DNA of 64,000 nt from Diospyros lotus. Its lineage: Eukaryota; Streptophyta; Magnoliopsida; Ericales; Ebenaceae. Position 1 is the first letter of the stretch, and the number at the start of each line of letters is the position of its first letter. The DNA is taken from contig NC_068338.1 in NCBI RefSeq assembly GCF_014633365.1, positions 11,604,616 through 11,668,615 on the forward strand. Reading direction: 5' to 3'. The translations under genes were made by a program, and so were the position numbers. Shown here piece by piece: positions 1-10,300 of the stretch. The notes below the pieces were generated by a model. That model was given only the letters and a program-made list of their open reading frames with translations, did not search any database and had not been told where the DNA came from.

Positions 1-623
1 TCGAATGTAGGGCTGTAAACAAGTATATCATCAAAGAATACTAATATGAATTTACGAAGATAGGGCTCAAAAATTCTATTCATGAGGGATTGGAAGGTTG
101 TCGGTGCGTTGGTGAGCCCGAAGGGCATCACTACGAATTCAAAATGTCCATGGTGGGTTTTGAAGGCGGTTTTTGGTATGTCTTCAGCTTTCATCCTAAT
201 CTGATGGTATCCCGCCCTCAAATCTAGCTTGGAAAAGAATTTGGCATGGTTAAGTTCATCTAATAGGTCTTTTACCAAAGGTATGGGAAATTTGTCTTTG
301 ATAGTCATGGCATTTAGTTGTCGGTAATCGACACAAAATCGCCATGTTCCATCCTTCTTTTTGACTAAAAGGACGGGAGAAGCGAATGGGCTTTGGCTAG
401 GTCTAATGAGGGATTGTTCAAGCATGGTTCTGACCATTTTCTCAATTTCATTCTTTTGATTGGGAGGGTATCAATATGCTCTAATATTGACCGGCTCTGC
501 TTCTGGTTTGAGGTTGATGTTATGGTCGAACATTCGGGTAGGGGGTAAGGCTTGGGGTTCCCTAAAGAGATCCTTGTAATCCACCAATGGTTTATTAGGA
601 GAATTCGAATGGCATACCTGGTC
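1..623 (-). pseudogene. gypsy reverse transcriptase fragment (G1)
   Basis: The translated - strand shows RT landmarks in order: [21 protein letters not shown], a [12 protein letters not shown] stretch, [28 protein letters not shown], and the catalytic block [14 protein letters not shown], which ends at the window edge. The F/Y-x-D-D catalytic box is intact. Two in-frame stops lie just upstream: TAA at 624-626 and a TGA (near 470) where related copies have arginine in the motif YRYPP. The rest of pol lies outside the window. Confidence 0.85.
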
Positions 624-1289
624 TTACATCCCTTGGGGTGTGCTCACTGTCAATCCCATTTCCCTCGGCTGTGCTGGCTTTTCTTGATCTCCTTCTGCTG
701 CCATCACTAAGAAAAGGTGAGCTATTTGACTCCACTTGCCCCTCAACACTCTTTGCAGCCTCTTTCCTGATATCATTTTACAGGTTTCCATCTCGTTTCC
801 CCCAGATAGGGTCATTTTCTTACCATCTTTCTCAAAGGACACCTCCATCCTATTGAAATCAAAGTTGATAGGGCTCATCCCTTTCATCCAGTCCACCCCT
901 AGGACCACATGGCATCCTCCTAGCTGAAGCAATCTCAGGTCGGATTCAAACTTCCCCCCTTGCATCTCCCAACAGAACTCGTTATAGGTGAAATTGCTTA
1001 ACACCCTTTGGCCATTGGCTATTGTCACGCTCAAGGGAGGGGTTCCTGTGAGCAAGCACTTCAATTTCTTAGCCATGCCTTCATCAAGGAAGCTATGGGT
1101 GCTCCCGCTATCTATCAAAATCATGAGGTTGCAGTCCTTAGCTTGGCCTCCTACCTTGATGATCTTGTTATCGGCCACTCCCTTCAGGGCGTGTATGGAG
1201 ATCTCCCCATTGTCTTCTTCTCCATCCTCTTCCACACCTTCTTCTCTAACCTCATCCTGCCCTTCCTTTTCCTCTCCTTCTAGCAGCAA
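624..1289 (-). pseudogene. gypsy aspartic protease and linker (G1)
   Basis: An acidic linker is followed by a retropepsin-type active site, LIDSGSTHSF (DSG intact), then ANGQRV and LGGCHVVLGVDWM, which mark the retroviral-type aspartic protease fold of plant gypsy elements. It is in frame with the gag part above it and separated from it only by a TAG at 1293-1295. It is in frame with RT below it, separated by a TAA at 624-626. It would process the Gag-Pol polyprotein in an active element; the interrupting stops make this copy non-functional. Confidence 0.8.
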
Positions 1290-1292
1290 GAT

Positions 1293-3169
1293 CTACCTCT
1301 TGCACTGATAGCCTGGGTGGTATCTATCTCCACACCTGAAGCATAGGCTCGCCATTCTCCTTTGTTCTCGTAATTGTTCCCCATAGGGGATGGAGCTCGT
1401 TCTTGTTAATGGCTTCTCTACCGTGTTCCCTTTGGTAGCGTCACAGGTGTGACCCCTTGCCCCCATGCTAGACGTTCCGGTGTTCGCTCCCCTCGGCAGC
1501 TGCCTTTGCTTTTTGATTAAGGCCTCCACCATCATCTCTTACAAGCGAGCACTCTCAGAAGGTTGCTTGACTGTCTGAGGCTTCATCATTTTTACCATTG
1601 GTCTGAGTTCTTCTCTCAGCCCACTCATGAAGCTTGATACAAAATAGGCTTCCGAAAGGTGATGGTTATGATTGACCATATACGATCTAAGCTCTTCAAA
1701 CCTTTTGAGATAGGATCCCACACTCCTGGTTTGCCTTAGCTTATTAAATTCTTCGACAGTGTCCGCCATACTCCTCTCCCCAAACCATTCACACAACTTC
1801 TCAGAGAATTCCTCCCAGGTGTATTCTCTCCTTAATCTCAAGCACCCCTGAAACCACGCATCTACCACCTCATTGAAGTACGCAATGGCTAAGCTTACCC
1901 TCTGCATTCTTGGTACATTGTACCATTCGAACAGCCTCTCACACTTCCTCAACCACCAACGAGGATGAATCCCTTCAAATACTGGGATTTCCATTCGGGG
2001 CATAGGGAATCCTGAAGGGGGGTTGTTCTGCACTTCTTCCCTCCTTCCTTCTATCCCTTCTAATTCTTCCTGTCCTCCTTCTTCTCGGTTAACCATAACC
2101 CTTTGTAGAAGGGGTTCATTCTCCTCTCTACGTGGAAAATCTGGAGCTAACCTGATCTGGTTTTGCTGGGCAAACATCACCATGAACTGTTGAATTTGAG
2201 CTCCCAGTTCTTCTCGCACTTGCGCGATCAATCCTTCCAGCTTCCTTTCGAGTCCCTCCATGGAGTCCTCCACCTTTCGGTCCATAGCGATCAATGCTTC
2301 GTGGTTTTGGTTAGCCTCCAGCTCTGCCCTATCCATTATGTTCTGGAATTCTGTCACTGCCGATCCCAGCTGTTGAAGTCGCGTCTCAATCACTGTTAGA
2401 ATCTTACGATTCACGATTCGAATCGTACGATTCGATTCGATTCATATAGAAATCGAGTCGAATCTATAGGGTGAATCTAAAATCTCTTATAATCGTACGA
2501 TTCACGATTCGACTCGATTCATATAGAAATCGAGTCGAATTTATAGAATGAATCGAAAATCCCTTAGAATCAACTATGAATCGGACGAATCAATCGTGAA
2601 TCGCATGAATAGTATGGTTCGTCCGATTCATCCAATTCGTGTGACTTTGTCTGCATGTGCACTTTAATCAAATATTCATTCGATTTGGCTATCTTTGAAA
2701 ACAAAGAAGATGGTGAAAATGATGAAGATGATGATGCTCTTGAACTTGAAGATGAAGATGATTGATAACTAGTGAAGATTATGAACAATGGAGTTTATTA
2801 GTAACCTTATAGTTGTAGTTTTTTTTTTTTTTCTAGCTTGTTATTTCGAAAGTGGTTTGGTTTGGTGCAATTTGAATTTAAAGGCAACATAAATATACTT
2901 TTGTCTTTTGGTATAATTTTAAACTTAACAAATATATTTAGAAGTTTATTTATCTATTTATATTTAAAAAAATTGATCATGGTGGGGCACATTATTTATT
3001 TTCTATGGATATATATTATTTATAGTTGAAATTGAGAATGTGTACTGAATCTTACGATTCGATTCGATTTTCGATTCACGATTCATAAAATAAGGATTTC
3101 GATTCTCGATTCAAATCTTGATTTAACAACTATGGTCTCAATGTCCTTCATACGAGTCCCTTCTGCCAT
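1293..3169 (-). pseudogene. gypsy gag with CCHC zinc knuckle (G1), split by a MITE
   Basis: The likely start ATG is at 3169 (MAEGTRMKDIET), just downstream of the primer binding site. The frame is then split by the MITE at 2391-3134 and resumes at 2390. A coiled-coil-like N-terminal part is followed by a retrotransposon gag domain (WWLRKCERLFEWYNV, then LAIAYFNEVVDAWFQ). It ends in a CCHC knuckle of pattern C-x2-C-x4-H-x4-C (CFRCGDRYHPGYQC). A TAA near 1539 and a TAG at 1293 interrupt an otherwise single frame. Gag would form the virus-like particle core; the knuckle would bind element RNA. Confidence 0.82.
2391..3134. mobile_element. hAT-type MITE inserted in G1 gag
   Basis: The 744 bp insert is flanked by an exact 8 bp target site duplication, GTCTCAAT, at 2383-2390 and 3135-3142. 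Its ends are short imperfect inverted repeats (CACTGTTAGAATC at the left, reverse complement CATAGTTGTTAAATC at the right). Eight-base duplications and CA-starting ends are typical of hAT elements. Subterminal regions (2401-2640 and 3040-3125) are full of degenerate GATTCGATTC-type repeats. No transposase is visible, so it is non-autonomous. Removing it restores the gypsy gag reading around ...IET/...IETRLQQL. Confidence 0.8.
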
Positions 3170-3205
3170 TGTTTCTTAGTCACTGAGCCTTTGGCTGAGA
3201 ATCTC

Positions 3206-3219
3206 TGCTCTAATACCAA
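3206..3219 (-). other. Primer binding site of G1 (Met-tRNA type)
   Basis: On the - strand the sequence TTGGTATTAGAGC lies two bases inside the inferred LTR end. It matches the common plant retrotransposon primer site TGGTATCAGAGC with one change. It fixes the orientation of the gypsy copy and the start of its internal region. Confidence 0.75.
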
Positions 3220-3221
3220 GT

Positions 3222-3457
3222 TGTCGCTACCTTGCTCTTGTGGTAGGAATTAATCCTTCTCCGATAAGAATTTGAGAAGGGTTTAGAGTAGAGAGTAGAG
3301 AGAAGAGAGGTTAGAGAGTGAGAGAGAAATAGGAAGGAAACAGATTCTGATAATTCTCATTCATCCTTCCTCACGATGGAGGGGTGCATAAATATAGGCC
3401 GTTTGGAGGGATATTCCCCTGTCAGAGGTGGGCCTGCACCTGGTACAATTTCTAACA
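3222..3457 (-). repeat. 5' LTR of G1
   Basis: A roughly 236 bp segment with TG...CA ends when read on the - strand, directly upstream of the primer site. It contains a GA-rich stretch (3280-3345). A similar-looking segment lies at about 8120-8340. No target site duplication was found because the other end of the element is outside the window. The outer boundary is the least certain part. Confidence 0.55.
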
Positions 3458-3700
3458 AACTATATTCCTTTTTGTCGTCTTCCTACCTAGCCGATCACCA
3501 CCTTAATTAAGCTAATGCCTAAATATCAAAATGGCAGTGTTTAACTTACTAGCTACTACCGAAATGAATAATGCCGAAATTTAAAATGCAACGGAAATAA
3601 ATGCTAGCATGATAGGTCATTTCGTGACAGTTAGTAACTTCGAAGGGAACATGAGCTATACATTTTATCGACGCATAAGTTCAAATTAAATAAAACAAGC

Positions 3701-5186
3701 ATTAAAAAGATGAAAAATCATAAGGCGGTGGGATCGGATAATATACCAATAGAAGCATGGAAATGCATGGGAGAAGAGGGCATCTCTTGGTTAATGAAAT
3801 TATTTAACATGATACTTAAATAAAAAAAGATGCCAGATGAGTAGAGGAAGACTACTTTGGTTCCTATATACAAGAACAAATGAGATGCTCAAAACTGTGA
3901 AAATTACAGAGGAATTAAATTAATAAGTCATACCATGAAACTCTGGGAGAGAGTAATAGAGTAGAGGCTCAGAAAAGAAACATAGGTCTCGGAAAATCAG
4001 TTTGGTTTCATGCCTGGTAGGTTAACAATGGAAGCTATATACCTACTGAGGCGCCTAATGGAAAGATATCGAGATCATCAGAAGGACCTGTATATGGTGT
4101 TTATAGATCTAGAAAAGGCCTATGATAGGGTCTCTAGAGAAGTATTATGGAGGGTTTTAGAGAAGAAAGGAGTCGGAATAGCCTATATACAAGCCCTCAA
4201 GGACATGTATCACGGTGCAAAGACAAGGGTCAGAAAGAGGGGATATTGAACCGTTTAAAATTACAATGGGATTGCATCAAGGTTCTGCACTAAGTTCATA
4301 CTTATTTTCTTTAGTAATGGATGAACTCACTAAAGATATTCAGACATAGGTGCCATGGTGTATGCTATTTGCAAATGACATAGTGTTGGTGGATGAAACA
4401 AAAGAAGGAGTGAACACTAAGCTTGAGCTGTGGAGAAACAATTTAGAATATAAGGGATTTAAATTAAGTAGAAAGAAAATAGAATATATGGAATGTAAAT
4501 TTAGTAAGAATACAAAAGTGGAGGATGTTATAATAAAATTGGAAGACCAAATCTTACAAAGAAAATACCATTTTTGATATTTGGGAGCAGTGATTCAAAA
4601 AGATGGAGAAATTTATGAGGATGTCACACATAGAATTAAGTCAGGTTGGCTAAAATGGAGAAATGCATCGGGGGTGTTATGTGATGGTAAAATCACATTA
4701 AAACTGAAAGGAAAATTCTATAGCAGCCATAAGACCAGTCTTGTTGTATGGATCAGAATGTTGGGCAGTCAAATACCAGTATGAGCAAAAGGCGAGCGTA
4801 GCAGAGATGAGAATGTTAAGATGGATGTGCAGTCATATAAGAAAAGATAAAATTAGAAATGAGGTTATTCGTAATAAGGTAGGAGTAGTACCAATCGAGG
4901 AGAAGATGAGAGAGACTAAACTAAGATGGTTTGGTCATGTGAGAAGGAGACTAAGAGACGCTCCTATGAAGAGAATTGATGAAATGGAACAATCAGTAAA
5001 AAAAAAAAAAAAAAAAAAGAAGAGGTAGAGACAGATTCAAGAAGATTTTGGAAGAGACATTAAAGTTTGATATGAAGTGTATGGACCTAATTGAAGATAT
5101 GACAAAAGATAGAAATACATGGAAATCTAGAATTCATGTAGCTGACCCCACATAGTGGAATAAAGACTGGATATGATGTTGTTGAA
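3701..5186 (+). pseudogene. RTE-clade LINE reverse transcriptase remnant
   Basis: The + strand frames give non-LTR RT motifs in order: [27 protein letters not shown], a degenerate catalytic box FANDIVLVDET (second aspartate changed to asparagine), then LYGSECW and LRWFGHVRRR. The end, GTAGCTGACCCCACATAGTG followed by a short TTG-rich tail, matches the usual 3' end of plant RTE LINEs. Frameshifts and stops separate the pieces at about 4009, 4250, 4577 and 4784. An A-run at 4999-5018 sits inside the C-terminal region. The endonuclease domain is absent, so the copy is 5' truncated. Confidence 0.8.
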
Positions 5187-5280
5187 TCAATCTGATTGGT
5201 GTCTCTTTTTGTTTATTATATGGTCTTGTTTAAGTTAGCAATTGGTAAGGGTTTCTTTTTATGTTTTGTTTTTTTCTTGT

Positions 5281-5492
5281 GCCTTATAAATTAGGGGTAA
5301 TTTGGCAATCAGAATTCCTACTAGATATGGGTATGGGTTGCTGATAGGCGTGTCTTTAGGTGAAGTTATGCATTATGGGTTTTCTTATGCCTTATAAGAT
5401 AGGGGTATTTTTGTAATTAGAATTCCTACTAGGATATGGGTATGGGGTTGCTAATAAAGATGTGTCTTTAGGTGAAATTATGCATTATGGGT
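5281..5492. repeat. Two-copy tandem duplication, unit about 108 bp
   Basis: GCCTTATAA...TAGGGGTA begins at 5281 and again at 5389. Both copies run through ATTCCTACTAG, GGTATGGG and GTCTTTAGGTGAA to TTATGCATTATGGG, with scattered mismatches and small indels. It is non-coding and intronic. Confidence 0.8.
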
Positions 5493-5727
5493 CTTATTTT
5501 GCTTTACTAGATGGTTGTAATGGAAAGCTTTTGTTTTCAGGTAGGAGTTTTGAATAGTGTAATTACCAAAAAAAATGCCAAACTTTTAGCCTAGGCTCAA
5601 TTTGAAACCAAGCTTTTAATTTTTCAGTAACCATACCCAACAGTCCCAACCTTTTCTTTTCTTGTTAGTTCAATTGTGGAACACCATTAAAGCCTGCCTA
5701 ATAACACACGCGCTTACACACACAACA

Positions 5728-5769
<42 letters not shown>

Positions 5770-5770
5770 T
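5728..5770. repeat. Compound (CT)n(AT)n microsatellite
   Basis: A run of CT dinucleotides passes directly into a run of TA dinucleotides. It also creates an apparent low-complexity open frame on the other strand, which is not a gene. Confidence 0.9.
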
Positions 5771-7115
5771 AAATTATAGAAAATATATGTTTTAATTACG
5801 AAAAATATAGCTAGACCAAAATATATATTTATAAAATCTGTATATGCACTAATTGTATATATATAAAGGTTTGTACACACATTAACTATATATAGCAATA
5901 AGAAAATTAAAAAAATTGTATGGGTGGTCACCGCACCGGTCATTATGTTCTGCCACCATTGAGAGAGCCCATTGATGGGGGTTTCTTCATGGGTGCAAAT
6001 AGCAACCCCCCATCACTACGTTTTGTTGCCAAACCCCAGTGGGGTTTTATGTTAGAGGATCACAACCCTTTTGCTAAGGGAGAACGCAAAGTGGGTTAAT
6101 GGTGCTCTCTCTCTCTCTCTCACATCCAATAGGTTGCCACCTCATCATTTAAGTCAGGTTTTTCCAGCATATAATGGCATAAACTAATGGAATGTACTCA
6201 TCAATTGAACCTAAAGAATAAGTTGGCCTATTGAAAACCTTATAAGTTCAGCTAAATTGAACTATGTTTAAAGTTCAGTATTTTTTTGTTTTTGGTGGTA
6301 ATTTACCTTTTAAAATATTACTAGGATAAGCTCTTTTAGTAAGTCTATTCATGAGGCAATTTTTCATCCTCACAGCTCGTCACAGGTGTTTGCCTCTAAT
6401 GTCCAGGGTGTTTTCTGTTACGATGAGCATCATGGTTTGAAGAATTTCATAGATTTTTGGAGCCACTTTCTGATCATTTGATGCAATTCTCTGTCTAGCT
6501 GCAAATCCTTGAAATATGCATACATTAATCCTGCAACAGATGACATGATCTGAGCCTGATTAATGTATACTACTTTACAACCTTATTATTTCCTGTTCCT
6601 TAACAGATCTTATTTTATTGTGCGGGTTCTTCAAAATGAAATTCGGTTTATATGGTATTCTGGGCTTGATCTAAGTGCTTTAGGATTTAAAGTAAAATTG
6701 GCTTCTATAGTCTTTTATGCTTCTGTAAATTCTTTCAGATTGTTCTGGGCATCTCTTTTTTCTCAAGTTTTGTTGCAGTTGATCTGCTCTCATCTAAATG
6801 ATTAGGCACTCACTTCTGCCTCTAAAGATGAAGTGGACTGTTTCTGACTTCCTTTTAGACAAAATTTCCTGAATAATTTGTTAGCAAAATGAGTGAAGCT
6901 AGCCCTTCCCTTGATGTTATTAATTTTGATTTCTGAAGTACAGGATCCATGGATTGTTCTCAACAACTGCTGTTAAATTATTTGTATTTGTGCTTCTTGT
7001 TGGGTGGTATTCTTATGATCTTATTATCCAGAAAGAATAAGACACTAATTTTACAGTCTCCCTGTTTTGTTTCACTTTTAAAGCTCTTGATCCTTATTTT
7101 GACTCATGCTTTCAG

Positions 7116-7301
7116 ATCTCTGGACCTCTCCTGGGAGAAAACCAGGTCAGGAGCATTGTGGATGAGATAAAACAGGTAATCACAGCCAGCTCTAGTAGAA
7201 AAAGAGAGCGATCAGAGAGGGCCAAAGCTGAAGATTTTGACGCTGAAGAGGGAGAGTTACTAAGAGAAGAAAATGAGCAAGAGGAAGAAATTTTTGACCA
7301 A
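7116..7301 (+). CDS. IPO5: Importin-5 exon (first visible)
   Basis: Starts after TTTCAG and ends before GTTTGT. It gives 62 codons from ISGPLL to EEIFDQ, including the basic patch [11 protein letters not shown] and the acidic run [17 protein letters not shown] that is typical of the importin-5 acidic loop. Phase 0 at both ends. Confidence 0.93.
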
Positions 7302-10300
7302 GTTTGTATTCTATTATCAACGGGTATCACTTGTTCATTTTTTACCAAGTGTGTATTCTATTAAGCATTTTCCATTGTTCATGCAGGTAGGTGAAATTAT
7401 GGGAACTTTGATTAAAACATTCAAGGCCTCTTTCTTGCCCTTCTTTGATGAGCTGTCGTCATATCTAACCCCTATGTGGGTGAGTTCTGGTGCAAGCTGC
7501 TGCTTGTTTTTTGTTTTGTTTTTTAATTAAAAGATCTCTTTTTGTGCCCATATCATTCTGTTAAACTCTTGAATTCTGTATGTTATCAATGTTTTCTCGG
7601 GTAGTTTACTGCATATTGTCAAAGTTGAATTTAGGTATTCTTTTGGATTGGACTGGATTTTTGCCTTATTTTAATGCAGGGGAAGGATAAAACAGCTGAG
7701 GAGAGAAGGATTGCAATTTGCATCTTTGATGATGTTGCAGAGCAGTGTCGTGAAGCAGCTCTGAAGTAAGTATTCCCCCACTGTTCATTTAGGGCCCAGT
7801 TGATGCAGTTTCGTTTTTAGCTACAGAAAATTTTGTTTCAATACCTATTTTTGTTTTCAAATTGTTTTTAAAATTTTGAACACAAAAGACTTGTGTTCAT
7901 TTTCTGGTTTTGTTTTTACTTTTCAATTCCACTCAATGTTCACTAACATTGATACTCAACAACCACCACCTATTAGCAACTCACTAGAGATGTCAAACGA
8001 GCAGGCTTAGCCTGACTTGGACAAACCCATAGCTTGACAGGCCAGGCCAATCCAAAATCCTGCAGTCCTTGACTGCAAACTCATTTTATTTTATATTTTT
8101 TAATTGTGATATAGTTTGTTGTCAGCACATTGGAGCTGACAAGCGTGGTTTAGAATTCGGAATGAGAGAATTCTAAGAGGATTCGGAAGAAGAGAGAGAG
8201 AGAGAGAGAATCTTCTCATTCATGATTGTTGGGGCCAATGCCTCCATGTATGTATCTAATCGTTAGAGGTATCTTCTGGAATGTACTCCAGGAGATGCCT
8301 AGCCGATAACTGCCTTGGTACACCCCTTAGCAGCTTACAAAATTTAATTTGGACTATTATGATAGATATGAAATGCTATGGCACACACCGCGGGGGGGGT
8401 GTTGAATTGGTATAATAATAATTTTTTGAGAAACAAAGATGTCGTTTGTGAAGACCACAGATTCGTTAAACCTCAAGATTTTAAAATGGCACGATGAGGT
8501 ATTAACCATCTAAAGACAATCTCGTCTTGTGAATAATGAATATGAAATCTATATGAATGAAAGGTTAAATGAACAAATTAAGTAGGGGATATAAAGATTC
8601 TAAAAAGAACAAGCAAAATAGAAAACACGAACACAAGAGATGATGATTTATAGTGGTTCGGCTTTCCAAGCCTAGTCCACTATCTTAGCTACCCACTAAG
8701 GATTTTGAAGTAAATACACTATTAACTCCTTACTCAACCCGAGTAGCTCCTCTAGTCTGTGACTAGGAAATTTACATCCCTCCCAATTTAATGGGCTCTC
8801 TAGCTTACGATAGGTCAAATACAAGAAAAATGAGAATGAGAATGAGAATCTAAGAGTACAACTCTTAGTTACAAGCTCTCTCAAACTGAAAAATAGAGGC
8901 TTACAATGAATGTAACAGTGTAGATACAAAACCTCAAAAATATAAATACACAGAGAGAAGAATTTAATGCTCGATGTAAACTTGAATGCTCGGTAGTTGA
9001 AGATATTAAATGTTTTCAATAGTCTTCAACGATTCTTCCAACCCCTATTTATAGATGATGGTAGATAAATACACAAAATCCGACCATTGTGGTAGTTGAG
9101 CGAGCATTTATTGTGCAAAAAACTAGTCGTTACAATTTTCTGTGAAACAAAGAAAGAGGTTAGTCGACTATATTTTTGAATAAAAATAAGACATAGTCGA
9201 CAGATGTCCAACCAAATCCACTGATAGTCGATAGGCACCTTCATGTTGTCGACATACCAAAATTATGAAGAAAATTTCTAACATTATACACAAGAATAGT
9301 CAACAAAGAAATTATTGTAGTCGACAAGATAAACAAGATAGTCAACAGAGCAAAGAATAGTCGACAAATGCTATGCATAGTCAATAGCTGTATGGTACAT
9401 AGTCGACAGATGCTAGGCATAGTTGACAGATCAATCCTACATAGTCGACTATTCACTTAAAAAAAACTTAAACTAAATTGATAACATGTAGAAGAATACT
9501 TGATTGATATAAATGAGATTTCAAACACATAACTTCTTAATCATTGATCCCTTTTAACTTTGTTTCTTTTGAAAGCAAGTTGAGATTATCAAAAAGACAT
9601 TAATTTTGAATTTAAACACTCAAAGTTACTTCTATAGAGTTCAAGATTGATTTTCATGACTTTGTGTCATTATCAAAACTATTTTATATTACAAGAGTAA
9701 AATATCATATTCTACCCTTGGGAATATGACATTTGTAACTTTACTATAACTTTTACCCTAAAATTAAAATCAATATATTTTGTATATCTGAATCAATTTA
9801 TTTTTTCAGCCATAGAATGGCTAGGAAATGGTTGTGAATTAGTTTTGCTCTAACTTTAAGGCAGTTTCAGAATTAATGTTGTAAAGCTAGGGTGGTCTCA
9901 TGCAACACGACCCTTTTGACATCTCTACTCCTCACCTATAGACCAACATTCAGATATTTTCTGTTATTTGACTTACTGCTCACTAAACTGTCATTTTTTA
10001 ACACCAAACAACAGTTTTTATTTTTAAAATTTTGAAAACTGATAATGTTGTCAAACGATATGCTTAGTTTTCATCTTTTTTTAAACAAAAAATGAAAACA
10101 GAACATAGAGAACTGAAAACAAAAACTAAAAATTGACAACTCTCTTAAATGGGCCCTTTGAAAGGCACTGCTGTTTTGGCTAATTGGTCTACATGTCTTG
10201 ACCAGATATTACGATACATATCTGCCTTTCCTTTTGGAAGCTTGCAACGATGAGAACCCAGATGTCCGACAGGTCTGCACAGGCTACAGAAAGTTAAAAC

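Larger units (their letters stand above)
1..3457 (-). mobile_element. Ty3/gypsy chromovirus-type retrotransposon, 5' portion (element G1)
   Basis: Reading the - strand from 3457 down: a short LTR (about 3222-3457), a Met-tRNA-type primer binding site (3206-3219), then gag, zinc knuckle, aspartic protease and reverse transcriptase, which runs off the window at base 1. Gag, protease and RT all sit in one reading frame, interrupted by four premature stops and by a 744 bp MITE. It lies in an importin-5 intron, antisense to that gene. It is related to the gypsy copies at 22779-27473 and 45783-49248 (shared protease motif LGGC..V.GVDWM). The outer LTR end is placed by TG...CA termini only and is uncertain. 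Confidence 0.85.
5187..7115. other. Importin-5 intron sequence without recognised genes
   Basis: AT-rich non-coding sequence ahead of the first visible importin exon. It contains a two-copy tandem duplication (5281-5492), a CT/AT microsatellite (5728-5770) and a second CT tract (about 6103-6121). I searched for the preceding importin exon and saw none, so it probably lies left of the window beyond the gypsy copy. Confidence 0.6.
7985..9927. mobile_element. hAT-like non-autonomous element nested in the outer MITE
   Basis: Terminal inverted repeats are TAGAGATGTCAAA at the left and the reverse complement of TTTTGACATCTCTA at the right. They fit the hAT end type TAGxGxTGxCAA. The 8 bp flanks, CAACTCAC and CTCCTCAC, match at six of eight positions, as expected for an aged duplication. 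The inside holds an LTR-like piece (about 8120-8340) and a block of TAGTCGACA-type repeats (about 9150-9450). No transposase is visible. Confidence 0.55.
7791..10155. mobile_element. Outer Tourist-like MITE, heavily interrupted
   Basis: The ends are inverted repeats beginning GGGCCCA (left at about 7791, right reverse complement ending at about 10155), followed on both sides by similar T-rich GTTTTC/AAAATTTT subterminal sequence. Flanks read TTA at the left and TTT at the right, a possible degenerate TTA duplication. The interior is occupied by the 1.9 kb element at 7985-9927. It has no coding capacity. The family assignment rests on the end type and is tentative. Confidence 0.5.

Noticed and set aside
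5698..5943. 81-residue - strand ORF
   Set aside because: Its sequence is generated by the CT/AT microsatellite (IYIYIERERERE) and has no family resemblance.
6350..7115. Possible missing importin-5 exon upstream of 7116
   Set aside because: I looked for the expected block preceding ISGPLL (a leucine-rich helix ending in NECLQ) and found neither it nor a suitable splice pair.
9150..9450. Regularly recurring TAGTCGACA as a possible CRISPR-like array
   Set aside because: Repeats are only about 9 bp, degenerate and irregularly spaced, in a plant intron inside a transposon remnant.
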